Assembly: GCA_019136515.1 (NCBI GenBank) | Contig: JAGVUB010000164.1 | Span: 78,394-124,919, forward strand | Reading direction: 5' to 3' | DNA from: Verrucomicrobiota bacterium | Lineage (GTDB): Bacteria; Verrucomicrobiota; Verrucomicrobiia; Opitutales; Opitutaceae | Length of the DNA stretch: 46,526 nucleotides | In this document: positions 10,289 through 18,611 of the stretch, one piece after another | Numbering within the stretch: position 1 is the stretch's first letter | Layout of the letters: each line of letters begins with the position of its first letter | Notes under the pieces: model-generated | What the model was told of the DNA's origin: nothing | Seen by the model: only the letters and a program-made list of their open reading frames with translations | The model's database searches: none | Position numbers and translations under genes: made by a program

Positions 10289-11983
10289 ATGTTCGCCCGG
10301 CGTAACCGCGAGATCGGCGAGCTGCTCTGTCGCCGTGGGATGCTGACGCCGCTGCGGTGGCAGGAGGTGTGCGCGGCGGCGGCGGCCGGCGCGGTCACGC
10401 CGGTGGAGCTGCTGGCCTCTTCCGGGGAGCTACCGCGGGCGCAGGTGCTCGCGGCGATCGCCGGGGAGCTGGGCTGCGAGCTGGTCGATGCGCCGCCGGC
10501 GCGGTTGCCGGCGGAGGTGGTGTCGCTGGTGCCGCCGGCACTGGCCCGGCGGCACGGCGTGGTGCCTTGGCGCCGCGGGCCTCGCGGCGTGGAGGTGTTG
10601 CCGCTCGATCCCTTCGGCGGCGAGGACTTGGCCGGGCTGGCGTTCGCGCTGGGCCGGGAGGTGCGCCGTTGCGTGGCCGACCCCGGCGTGGTCGCCGCCT
10701 TGTTGCGTGAGCACTACGGTGACGGCGCCGACGGTCTGACCGAGGTGCTGGCGACCACGGAGATGGCGGCGGGCACCGCTGCGGCGGAGGCCGCGGAAAC
10801 TGGCGGGCTGGCGGAGCAGGCCGGGCAGGCGCCGGTGGTGCGCTATGTCGACGAGGTGCTCGACCAGGCGGTGCGGGAGCGGGCCTCCGATATCCACTTC
10901 GAGCCGTTCGAGCGCGAGTGCCGGGTGCGCTGCCGGATCGATGGCGCGCTGCGGGAGTGGCCGGCGCCGCCGGCGGCGCTGGCGTTGCCGGTGATCTCGC
11001 GGCTGAAGGTGTTGGCCAACCTGGACATCGCCGAGCGCCGCGTCCCGCAGGACGGACGCATCCGGTTTTCGGTGAGCGGGCGGACGATCGACCTGCGGAT
11101 CTCGACGCTGCCCACGCAGTTCGGCGAGAGCGTCGTGCTGCGCGTGCTCGACGCCGAACGCGCCGCCGGGCTCGGGCTTGGCGCACTCGGTCTCGCGCCG
11201 CCGCTGCTGGCCGAGCTGCGCGCGGTCATCCGACGGCCGAGCGGCATCGTGGTCATCACCGGACCAACGGGTTCGGGCAAGACGACCACCCTCTACGGGT
11301 GTCTGCGCGAGATCAACGAGGCCGGGGCGAAGCTGCTCACGGTGGAGGATCCGGTCGAATACGAGCTGGAGGGGGTGACGCAGGTAGCGGTCAATCCCGC
11401 GGCCGGGCTGACGTTCGCCACCGCGCTGCGCTCCTTCCTGCGGCAGGATCCCGACGTGGTGATGGTCGGCGAGATCCGGGACCTGGAGACGGCGCAGGTC
11501 GCCATCCAGGCCGCGCTCACCGGGCATCTGGTCCTCACCACGCTCCACACGAACGACGCGGCCGGCGCGGTCACGCGGCTGACCGACCTTGGGGTGGAGC
11601 CGTTCCTGGTCGCGGCGAGCCTGGAGGCGGTGCTCGCGCAGCGGCTGGTCCGCTGCATCTGCCCCGATTGCCGCTGCGAGCAGGTGCCGGCGCCCGAGAC
11701 GCTGGCGCGGCTGGACCCGGGCGGCGGGGCGTTGACCGGACTGCAGTACTTTGCCGGAGCCGGATGCCCGAATTGCCGCGGCACCGGGTACCGTGGCCGC
11801 AAGGGTTTGTTCGAGTTGCTGCGGGTCGACGAGGGGATGCGCGAACTCATCGCCCGCGGCGCCGGCACCCAGGAGTTGCGGGATCTCGCCAGGGCGCGGG
11901 GGATGCAGACCCTGCGGGCGGGCGGGATCGCCGCGATCGCGGGGCGAGAAACGACCCCCGAGGAAGTACTCACCTACGCCTGA
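10289..11983 (+). CDS. GspE/PilB-type secretion/pilus assembly ATPase (second copy)
   Basis: 564 residues, a paralogue of the gene at 7452 but clearly diverged. The MshEN/GspE_N region (about 1-150) is followed by ASDIHFEPFE, Walker [56 protein letters not shown], and a zinc site CICPDCRC...CPNCRGTGYRG. The C-terminal helix pattern (RGMQTLRAGGIAAIAG) is the usual one. The ATG start lies 37 bases after pilT. Two extension-type ATPases around one retraction ATPase suggests that either two pilus/secretion machines share this locus or one copy has been repurposed. The pilin and platform genes are not in the window. Confidence 0.93.
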   Translation: MFARRNREIGELLCRRGMLTPLRWQEVCAAAAAGAVTPVELLASSGELPRAQVLAAIAGELGCELVDAPPARLPAEVVSLVPPALARRHGVVPWRRGPRGVEVLPLDPFGGEDLAGLAFALGREVRRCVADPGVVAALLREHYGDGADGLTEVLATTEMAAGTAAAEAAETGGLAEQAGQAPVVRYVDEVLDQAVRERASDIHFEPFERECRVRCRIDGALREWPAPPAALALPVISRLKVLANLDIAERRVPQDGRIRFSVSGRTIDLRISTLPTQFGESVVLRVLDAERAAGLGLGALGLAPPLLAELRAVIRRPSGIVVITGPTGSGKTTTLYGCLREINEAGAKLLTVEDPVEYELEGVTQVAVNPAAGLTFATALRSFLRQDPDVVMVGEIRDLETAQVAIQAALTGHLVLTTLHTNDAAGAVTRLTDLGVEPFLVAASLEAVLAQRLVRCICPDCRCEQVPAPETLARLDPGGGALTGLQYFAGAGCPNCRGTGYRGRKGLFELLRVDEGMRELIARGAGTQELRDLARARGMQTLRAGGIAAIAGRETTPEEVLTYA

Positions 11984-12116
11984 GGTGGGCGCCTCCGCGG
12001 CCTCGCTGCAGCGCGGGTAGGTGGAACGTGCGGGCGTCGGTTTTTTCGCTTCCTCCAGAAGCCTGTGCCGGGTTTGCTGATCAGGTTTCGTCCAACGCCT
12101 TCATCCATCCACGACC

Positions 12117-13700
12117 ATGTCCAGCAACCGTAAGCCCGTTCTCCTCGTGATCCGCGACGGCTGGGGGTTCAATCCCCACGCCGAGCAGGACAAGTACAAC
12201 GCCGTGAAGCTCGCCCGCACCCCGTGCGACGACATGCTTCAGGCCAATTACCCGAAGGCCCTTGTCGCGGCCAGCGGCCTCGACGTGGGCGTGCCGGTGG
12301 GCGTGATGGGCAACAGCGAGGTCGGCCACCAGAACATCGGTGCCGGCCGCATCGTCGACCAGGAGATCGTGCGCATCACCAAGGCGCTCTCCGACGGCGA
12401 GATCGAGAACAACGCCGTCTGGCACGCCGCGCTCAAGCGTGTGAAGGAGCGCGGCTCCAAGCTGCACTTCATGGGCCTCTGCTCCGATGCCGGCGTGCAC
12501 GCCCTGCTCGAGCACCTCTACGGCTTCCTCGGCCTGGCCAAGAAGGCCGGCCAGACCCAGAACGTCTTCATCCACGCCCTCATGGACGGCCGCGACACGC
12601 CGCCGAAGAGCGGCCTGGACTTCATGAAGCAGCTCGACGGCAAGCTGAAGGAGATCGGCGTGGGCCAGGTCGCCAGCGTTTGCGGACGCTTCTGGGCGAT
12701 GGATCGCGACAACCGCTGGGAGCGCGTGAGCAAGGCGTACTTCCTCCTTACCGGCCAGAAGGCCGACGCCACCGCCAAGAGCGCCGTCGAGGCCGTGCAG
12801 GCCTACTACGACAAGCCGCTCAGCGAGACCCAGCAGGGCGACGAGTTCGTCTCCCCCACCTGGATCGTCGGCGCCGACGGCAAGCCGGTCGCCACGATCG
12901 CCGACGGCGACGCCGTGATCTTCTTCAACTTCCGCGGCGACCGCCCGCGCGAGATCGCCCGCGCCTTTGCGCAGGACGACTTCAAGGAGTTCGAGCGCGG
13001 CAAGAAGCTCGACCTGTTCTTCGCCGGCCTCACCGAGTACCAGAAGGGGCTGCCGATCGAGGCCATCCTCAAGAAGCCCGCCAAGATGAAGAACATCCTC
13101 GGCGAGTGGGTGAGTAAAAACGGCAAGACGCAGTTCCGCTCGGCGGAGACGGAGAAGTTCCCGCACGTGACCTTCTTCTTCAACGACTACCGCGAGGAGC
13201 CGTTCCCGGGCGAGGAGCGCGGTCTGGCCGCCAGCCCGAAGGTCGCCACGTATGATCTCGCCCCCGACATGTCGGCGGCGAGCGTCACCGTGATCGCGCG
13301 CGACGCCATCACCTCCGGCAAGTACGATCTGCTCGTCATCAACTACGCCAACCCCGACATGGTCGGCCACACCGGATCGGTGCCGGCGGCGGTCCGCGCC
13401 TGCGAAGCGACCGACCTCGGCGTGGGCGTGCTCGTCGAGGCGGTGCTGAAGATGGGCGGCAAGGCGGTCGTCTGCGCCGACCACGGCAACGCCGAGCAGC
13501 TCTGGGATCCGGCGATCAACAGCCCGCACACCGCGCACACGCTCAACCTCGTCGAGGTGTTCGTGGTGGGCGAAGGCTTCTCCACGAAGACCAAGATGCG
13601 CTCGGGCGGCCGCCTGGCCGACATTGCCCCGACCGTGCTCAAACTTATGGGACTTCCCCAGCCGCCGGAGATGACCGGCCAGTGCCTGTTCGAGGCCTGA
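12117..13700 (+). CDS. gpmI: 2,3-bisphosphoglycerate-independent phosphoglycerate mutase
   Basis: Interconverts 3- and 2-phosphoglycerate in glycolysis/gluconeogenesis, with Mn2+ and a phosphoserine intermediate. 527 residues, alkaline-phosphatase superfamily. Metal and nucleophile motifs are present: IRDGWG near the N-terminus (first metal Asp), GNSEVGHQNIGAGR (nucleophile Ser), DGRDTPP, FFNFRGDRPREI, a central inserted domain, NYANPDMVGHTG and CADHGNAEQL with HTAHTLN at the C-terminus. The start ATG is 133 bases after the preceding stop, and the gene is followed 26 bases later by a strong terminator hairpin. It is therefore probably a single-gene transcript. Confidence 0.96.
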   Translation: MSSNRKPVLLVIRDGWGFNPHAEQDKYNAVKLARTPCDDMLQANYPKALVAASGLDVGVPVGVMGNSEVGHQNIGAGRIVDQEIVRITKALSDGEIENNAVWHAALKRVKERGSKLHFMGLCSDAGVHALLEHLYGFLGLAKKAGQTQNVFIHALMDGRDTPPKSGLDFMKQLDGKLKEIGVGQVASVCGRFWAMDRDNRWERVSKAYFLLTGQKADATAKSAVEAVQAYYDKPLSETQQGDEFVSPTWIVGADGKPVATIADGDAVIFFNFRGDRPREIARAFAQDDFKEFERGKKLDLFFAGLTEYQKGLPIEAILKKPAKMKNILGEWVSKNGKTQFRSAETEKFPHVTFFFNDYREEPFPGEERGLAASPKVATYDLAPDMSAASVTVIARDAITSGKYDLLVINYANPDMVGHTGSVPAAVRACEATDLGVGVLVEAVLKMGGKAVVCADHGNAEQLWDPAINSPHTAHTLNLVEVFVVGEGFSTKTKMRSGGRLADIAPTVLKLMGLPQPPEMTGQCLFEA

Positions 13701-13725
13701 GCGGGCGGGCAGGCGATAGTGTTTC

Positions 13726-13765
13726 GCGCGACGCGCGCCCGCCGGGGCGGCGTCGCGCTTTTTTT
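13726..13765 (+). terminator. Rho-independent terminator after gpmI
   Basis: Perfect 9-bp stem GCGCGACGC (13726-13734) / GCGTCGCGC (13750-13758), 15-base GC-rich loop, followed directly by seven T (13759-13765). It sits 26 bases past the gpmI stop. Confidence 0.85.
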
Positions 13766-13821
13766 CGGTCAACGGTGAGCGGAGGGTTGCCAAGTTCACG
13801 GGGTCTTCACAATATCCGGGC

Positions 13822-14247
13822 ATGGTACCCCGGCCCCTCATCCCACTGCTGGTGTTCTGCGCAACTTTCACTCTCGTCGCTGCCGCGCCCATTGCCGGAC
13901 GTCCGGGCTCCTACGACAAGCCGCAGGCCCCCGCCATCGTCCAGAAAACAATTACCGTCGAGGTGATGACACCCGACGGAGGTTGGGGGCTGGAGATCGA
14001 GGAGATCCGTCGGGTGCGCGACGAGCTGTGGGTCTTCGCCAAGGTGGCGCGCCCCAGCGGAGTGATCGCCGCGATGATGCGCTCTGCGGCCAGCGATGCG
14101 GTGACCGGCCGGTTCCCCGACCTGGCGATCAAGACCTTCGTCGTCGGCAAGACCTGGACCTGGGCCAACGAGGAGCCGGTGATCTGGCTCTCCAAGAACG
14201 ACGCTTCCGAACGCCGGCGCCAAGGCGAACGGGTCTGGCGGCGGTGA
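13822..14247 (+). CDS. Exported protein of unknown function
   Basis: 141 residues with a convincing Sec signal peptide: hydrophobic core LIPLLVFCATFTLVAAAP, with likely cleavage after the Ala-Ala-Ala near residue 22. The mature part (about 118 residues) mixes short beta-like stretches (TITVEVMTPDGGWGLEIEEI, LWVFAKVARP) with a C-terminal WLSKND and a basic tail. This looks like a small periplasmic beta fold, but I cannot name a family. It has its own terminator downstream and a terminator upstream, so it is probably monocistronic. Typical codon use supports a real gene. Confidence 0.72.
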   Translation: MVPRPLIPLLVFCATFTLVAAAPIAGRPGSYDKPQAPAIVQKTITVEVMTPDGGWGLEIEEIRRVRDELWVFAKVARPSGVIAAMMRSAASDAVTGRFPDLAIKTFVVGKTWTWANEEPVIWLSKNDASERRRQGERVWRR

Positions 14248-14271
14248 GGTGTACCGTGATCGGGTTTCGGC

Positions 14272-14297
14272 GGGCGGGCGTGGTGCCCGCCCTTTTT
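14272..14297 (+). terminator. Rho-independent terminator after the exported unknown protein
   Basis: Perfect 8-bp stem GGGCGGGC (14272-14279) / GCCCGCCC (14285-14292), five-base loop gtggt, then five T. It begins 25 bases after the stop at 14247. Confidence 0.83.
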
Positions 14298-14385
14298 GTT
14301 GTCCCGGCGCGGCGCGGCTGCGGGCGGTGCCGAGAAAGGCGTTGAACTGGGCCGGGGTGTACGGATGCTCGTGGCTCTTTCCCCC

Positions 14386-14948
14386 ATGGCGCGCCGCACG
14401 AAACAGCCCAGCCGCGACACCAGTCCGATCGATCTCATCGCCGAGACCATCGGGCGCTTCAGCACGCGCCCCTCGTGGGACGAGTATTTCATGGCGACGG
14501 CGCATCTCATCGCCTCGCGTTCGCCCTGCGACCGGCTGCATGTGGGCTGCGTGATCGTCTCGGCCGGCGTGCGCAGCAACCGCCTCGTCGCCGCCGGCTA
14601 CAACGGGTTCCTCCCCGGCACCCCGGCACTCCGCATGTCTCGCGCGTGCGCGACCAGCACGAGCAGGGCACCGTGCACGCCGAGCAGAATGCCATCGCCG
14701 ACGCGGCGCGGCGCGGCAGCAGCCTCGACGGCTGCATTGCGTACGTGACCCATTACCCGTGCATCAACTGCGCGAAGATCCTGGCCGCCGCCGGCATCCG
14801 CACGATCAAGTACCACAGCGACTATCACAACGATCCGCTGGTGCCGCTGGTCATCGGCGACGCCGGGGTCGATCTGGTGAAGCTTGCGGATTTCGCGCTC
14901 GCGCCACGCGCCAAACCGCGGCTGTTTCACAGCCCGTCCCTGCGATGA
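14386..14948 (+). pseudogene. Deoxycytidylate (dCMP) deaminase, frameshifted
   Basis: ComEB-type zinc enzyme converting dCMP to dUMP for dTTP synthesis. The first frame gives MARRTKQPSRD, then SWDEYFMATAHLIASRS, CDRLHVGCVIV and AAGYNGFLPGTP. The second frame continues HVSRVRDQHEQGTVHAEQNAI (zinc His and catalytic Glu in HAE) and THYPCINCAKIL (zinc Cys pair) to the stop at 14946-14948. The break coincides with an 8-base near-perfect tandem duplication: gcaccccg at 14618-14625 and gcactccg at 14626-14633. Removing one copy restores the expected GYNGFLPGTPHVSRV. A single missing base within the duplication is the alternative. Both active-site halves are well preserved, so recent damage or an assembly indel is likely. 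The stop overlaps the yqgE start (ATGA), implying translational coupling. Confidence 0.82.
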
Positions 14949-15423
14949 GAGAACGAGGCAACAAGTCCGAGTGGCTGGCCGGCTCGCTGCTGCTGGCCCA
15001 CCCGAAGCTGCGCGATCCGAACTTCGCGCGGACGGTGGTCCTGTTGTCGCTGCACAACGCCGAGGGCGCGATGGGCGTGGTGCTCAACCGGGCCCCGTCA
15101 ACCCCGAGCAGCTCATTCTCGTCGCCTGGCAGACCGCCTCGTTCGACGGCACGTTCAAACTCTACTTCGGCCTCGACCCGAAGAAGCTCCAGGAGCTCAT
15201 GGAGGAGACGCAGCTCGAGGTACGCGCGTTCCTCGGCTACTCGGGCTGGAGCGGCGGGCAGCTCGAGGCGGAGATGAAACAGAGCACCTGGCTCGTCTCG
15301 CCGGTGCCGGCGGAACTGCTGGGCCGCCTGGAGGGCGTCGATCTGTGGAAACGCATCGTCGGCGGGCTCAGCCTCGAGTGGCGCGTGCTGGCCGACGAAC
15401 CCGAGGATCCCAGCCAGAACTGA
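14945..15423 (+). pseudogene. yqgE: YqgE/AlgH family protein, internal deletion with frameshift
   Basis: The first frame reads SEWLAGSLLLAHPKLRDPNF and then ARTVVLLSLHNAEGAMGVVLNR, the exact N-terminal signature of YqgE/AlgH (UPF0301). It is then lost. From 15091 another frame gives GPVNPEQLILVAWQ, LEVRAFLGYSGWSGGQLEAE, STWLVSPVPAELL and LWKRIVGGLSLEWRVLADEP, the family's C-terminal two thirds. In E. coli about 30 residues lie between the IVNKP and GGPL motifs. Here LNR (ending 15091) abuts GPV directly, so about 80-100 bases appear missing. The function of the family is not settled. The start ATG overlaps the dCMP deaminase stop. Confidence 0.8.
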
Positions 15424-15448
15424 GCGCCGCACGCCGTACCTTTTCCCG

Positions 15449-15900
15449 ATGAAGCTTCAGCTCACGCCCAAGGAATACCGCCGCATTCTTCAGATGCTCT
15501 ACATCGCCGACCACGTGCTCAACGGCCGGCGCGACGACGAGCCGGTGGGCCTGCGCCTGAAATGCGAGGAGGCGTTGCAGGGGTTCCTGGGATACGCGGA
15601 GGCGTTCGGCTGCGCCGATCTGGTCGACCAACCCGACGAGGCCGTCTTCAATTTCACCGCGGCCATGCCCGAGGAGCCCGGGGTGAGCGAGGCGATCAAC
15701 GACTACGACGAGGACACCTTCTGGCAGGAGCTGGTCACCCGCCTGGCCGAGCGCGACTACGAGCGGCGGAGACCACCGAGCAGCGCGAGGAGCGCGAGGC
15801 CGAGCTGAAGTCGCTCGAGGAGGGATACTGGAAGGAGTTCGAGGCGGTCGGCGCGAAGCACCTCGAGCTGATCAAGGGCGGTTTCGGCCGGCCGTCGTGA
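15449..15900 (+). pseudogene. Conserved-looking acidic protein of unknown function, one-base frameshift
   Basis: I do not recognise the family. The frame from ATG 15449 gives a helical, acidic protein: KLQLTPKEYRRILQMLYIAD, DEPVGLRLKCEEALQGFLGY, and DYDEDTFWQELVTRLAERDY. The signal then changes frame near 15764-15768. The other frame continues AETTEQREEREAELKSLEEG and YWKEFEAVGAKHLELIKGGF to a stop at 15898-15900. One missing base in the cgagcggcgg tract explains the change. The restored product would be about 150 residues, mostly alpha-helical with a charged C-terminal coiled-coil-like part. It lies 25 bases after yqgE on the same strand, probably in the same operon. Confidence 0.6.
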
Positions 15901-15907
15901 GCGCGGC

Positions 15908-16768
15908 TCAGAGGCGGCGCTTTTCCAGCCACTGCGCGTAGAGCGCGGCGGCGAGCAGCAGGCCGCCGCCGACCAGCAGGCGCAGCAGGTCGGTCTTCTC
16001 CCCGAACACGAGCAGCGACACCGCGACGCCGAGGGGCAGTTTTGCGTTGTTCATCACCGCGAGCGTGCCGGTGGAGACGCGGACGGCGCCGAGATTCCAG
16101 AGGAAGAACGCCGCGCCCGAGGCGAGCACGCCGAGGTACACGAGCACGCCGAGCTGCGGGGTGGTGAGGGCGCGGGCGAGCACCGGGACATCGAGCCGCG
16201 TGCAGGCGTAGGGCACGGTGGCGAGCACGGCGCCGAGGTAGAGCCACGCGAAGACCTCGCGGTCGCGCACCTGCGGCGCGGCCAGCTTCCAGCGGCGGTA
16301 GAGCACCTGGCCGAGCGCGAAGCAGACGTTGGATACCTGCACCAGGATGATGCCCGTCCACTCGGCGCGGCCCAGCGGCTTCTGCGCGACGATCACGCCC
16401 GAGCCGCCGACGGCGGCCAGCGCGGCGAGCAGCGGCGCCCAGCGCAGGCGGCGGTCGAGCAGATCATCGGTGAGGCAGACGAAGATCGGGGTGATGATCG
16501 TGAGGACCGCCACCTGATAGGCCTCGAGCGCGTCGAAGGCGGCGAGGTAGGCGAGATACATCAACCCGAACTGCACCGCGCCGATGCCGACCAACCGCAC
16601 CGCGACCCTCGCCGGTACCGCGCGTGGCCGCAGGAACGGGAGGAAAACGAGCAGGGCGAGCGCCACGCGCACCGCGGCCACGAACGTGCTGTCGACGCCG
16701 ACCAGACGCGTTTTGATCAGACCGAACGAGAAGGCCCAGATCAGCGAGACGAGGAGCAGGTGTGGCAT
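15908..16768 (-). CDS. EamA/DMT-superfamily transporter
   Basis: 286 residues, ten predicted membrane helices arranged as two EamA repeats (about 1-135 and 145-286). Features include SLIWAFSFGLIKTR at the N-terminus, GLMYLAYLAAFDALEAYQVA and LTIITPIFVCLTDDLLDRRL in repeat one, and SNVCFALGQVLYRR opening repeat two. Members export or import small metabolites such as amino acids; the substrate cannot be predicted. The ATG complementary to 16766-16768 was preferred because the first helix begins directly after it; the longer frame adds 20 residues of poor quality. The stop lies 7 bases from the convergent unknown gene's stop at 15900. Confidence 0.88.
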   Translation of the reverse strand: MPHLLLVSLIWAFSFGLIKTRLVGVDSTFVAAVRVALALLVFLPFLRPRAVPARVAVRLVGIGAVQFGLMYLAYLAAFDALEAYQVAVLTIITPIFVCLTDDLLDRRLRWAPLLAALAAVGGSGVIVAQKPLGRAEWTGIILVQVSNVCFALGQVLYRRWKLAAPQVRDREVFAWLYLGAVLATVPYACTRLDVPVLARALTTPQLGVLVYLGVLASGAAFFLWNLGAVRVSTGTLAVMNNAKLPLGVAVSLLVFGEKTDLLRLLVGGGLLLAAALYAQWLEKRRL

Positions 16769-16843
16769 GGCGCGGCACGCAGCGAAGCGCAGGGGCCCGG
16801 GCGGCGGCAACCCGCGAATGCGGGGCAAAAGCCTCGCGGGCGC

Positions 16844-18538
16844 TCAGCCGCGGAAGAGCGTGCCGGCCTTGCGGCCGAGGAGCACGCCGAGGGCGACGAT
16901 CGTGAGCGCGAGGAAGGCCATCGCCCAGGTGCCGAGCGCGGAGGCGAGATAACGGCCGTCGCCGAGAAGTTGGAACAACTCGTAGATCGCCTTCGTGATC
17001 GGGAAATAGGCGGCCTTCTGCGCGAGGATGATCGAGTCGGAGACCTCGAGCATCGCAAAGGCGAAGGCGAGCAGGCCGCCGGCGACGAGGTTGGCGGCGA
17101 TGAGCGGCAGCGTGATCCGCCGCAGCGCGCGCCAGGCCGTGGCCCCGAGGCTCTGCGCCGCCTCCTCGAGCGTGACGCTGGTCTGCTGGAGCCCGGCCAC
17201 CGCCGCGCGGACGACGTAGGGCAGGCGGCGCACGGCGTAGGCGATGACGAGGAGCAGCGTGGGATTCTCGACCGGGTCGAGCGCGGCGAAGAAGCGGCCC
17301 TCGCGTGTCATCGCCAGATAGCCGAAGGCGAGCACCAGCCCCGGCACGGCGAGCGGCACCATCGCGATCGCATCGAGGAGCTGGCGACCGGGCAGGCGGC
17401 TGCGGACAATGACCCACGCGATCGCAACCCCCAGGACGAGGTCGAGCGCGGTGGCGAGGGCGGCGTAGCGCAGGCTGTTGCCGATAGCGGGCACGGTGAG
17501 GTCGTGGCCGAGCGCGAGCCGGAAGTTCTCGAGCGTGAACTGCTCGGGGAGCAGCGTGCCGTACCAGTCTCGCGAACTCGCGACGAGCACCACCCCGAGG
17601 TGCGGCAACACCGCGAGGAACAGCACGGCGACGAAGAAGAACGAGACGGGCAGCGCGCGCCACCAGGGCAGGCGCCGCGCGGCGGAGGCGGCGGTGGCGC
17701 GCGCCATCATCGCGTGGCCGGTGCGGCCGAAGATGCCGCGGCCGACGGCGTAGAACAGCGTGCTCAGGATGAGCAGCAGGGCGACGAGCGCGTACGGCAC
17801 CGGGTTGCCCGTCATCTCCTTGAGCAGCGCGAAGACCTGCACGGAGGCGAGCCGGTCGTAGTCGAAGACCAACGGCACGCCGAGCTCGGTGAACGACCAG
17901 ATGAAGACGATGGTGCCGCCGGCGAAGAGCCCCGGGCGGATGAGCGGCAGGGTGATGCGGCGAAAACGCCGCCAGCCCGTGCAGCCGAGGTTGGCGGCGG
18001 CCTCCTCCATCGCGGGATCGACGTTGGCCAGGGCGGCGACGGCGTTGAGGAAGATGATCGGGTAGAGGTTGAGCGCCTCGACCAGCGCGATGCCCCAGAA
18101 GCGGCCGTGCGCGAGCCAGTCGACCGTGGCACCGTGGGCGAGCAGACCGGCGTGCTGGAGCAACGCGTTGAGCGCGCCGTATTGGCCGAAGATCTGCCGC
18201 AGGCCGATCGCGCCGACGAAGGGTGGCAGCACGAGGGGCACGAGGATGAGCGCGGTGAGGGCGGTCTTCCCAGGGAAACGGAATCGGTCGGCGCAATAGG
18301 CGAGCGGCAGGCCGAGCGCGAAGGCGAAGACCGTGGTGACGCAGGCCAGCAGGAACGAGTTGACCAGTCCCTCGCGATAGAGCGGGTGCGCGAGCAACGC
18401 ACCGAGGTGCGCGAGCGTGAATCCACCGTCGGCGTCGAGAAAGCCGCCCTGCACGATCTGGGCGACCGGCCAGATGATGAACGCGCCGAAGAACGCGAGT
18501 GTGCCGAGGAAGACGAGGCTGGCGAGCCAGCGGGACAT
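16844..18538 (-). CDS. ABC transporter permease, fused double-module (FbpB/ThiP type)
   Basis: 564 residues: two BPD_transp_1 permease modules in one chain, each about six helices, joined by a linker. Each module carries an EAA loop that docks the ATPase: EEAAANLGCTGWRRF in the first half and EEAAQSLGATAWRAL in the second. This fused arrangement is typical of iron(III), thiamine or phosphonate-type importers; iron(III) is the commonest, but the substrate is not determinable here. The start is the ATG complementary to 18536-18538. Neither the ATPase nor the periplasmic binding protein lies within at least 5 kb on either side, so the transporter's partners are encoded elsewhere. Confidence 0.92.
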   Translation of the reverse strand: MSRWLASLVFLGTLAFFGAFIIWPVAQIVQGGFLDADGGFTLAHLGALLAHPLYREGLVNSFLLACVTTVFAFALGLPLAYCADRFRFPGKTALTALILVPLVLPPFVGAIGLRQIFGQYGALNALLQHAGLLAHGATVDWLAHGRFWGIALVEALNLYPIIFLNAVAALANVDPAMEEAAANLGCTGWRRFRRITLPLIRPGLFAGGTIVFIWSFTELGVPLVFDYDRLASVQVFALLKEMTGNPVPYALVALLLILSTLFYAVGRGIFGRTGHAMMARATAASAARRLPWWRALPVSFFFVAVLFLAVLPHLGVVLVASSRDWYGTLLPEQFTLENFRLALGHDLTVPAIGNSLRYAALATALDLVLGVAIAWVIVRSRLPGRQLLDAIAMVPLAVPGLVLAFGYLAMTREGRFFAALDPVENPTLLLVIAYAVRRLPYVVRAAVAGLQQTSVTLEEAAQSLGATAWRALRRITLPLIAANLVAGGLLAFAFAMLEVSDSIILAQKAAYFPITKAIYELFQLLGDGRYLASALGTWAMAFLALTIVALGVLLGRKAGTLFRG

Positions 18539-18611
18539 GCGCGGGCAGTTTCCGCGCAACGCATGGTCGCGCCAAGGGCAAACTCGGTGGTGGGCGGGGT
18601 GCGTCCGGATG

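Noticed and set aside
13767..13780. Two heptamer-like units (ggtcaac, ggtgagc) after the gpmI terminator
   Set aside because: Only two units, too short to separate from chance; possibly a relic.
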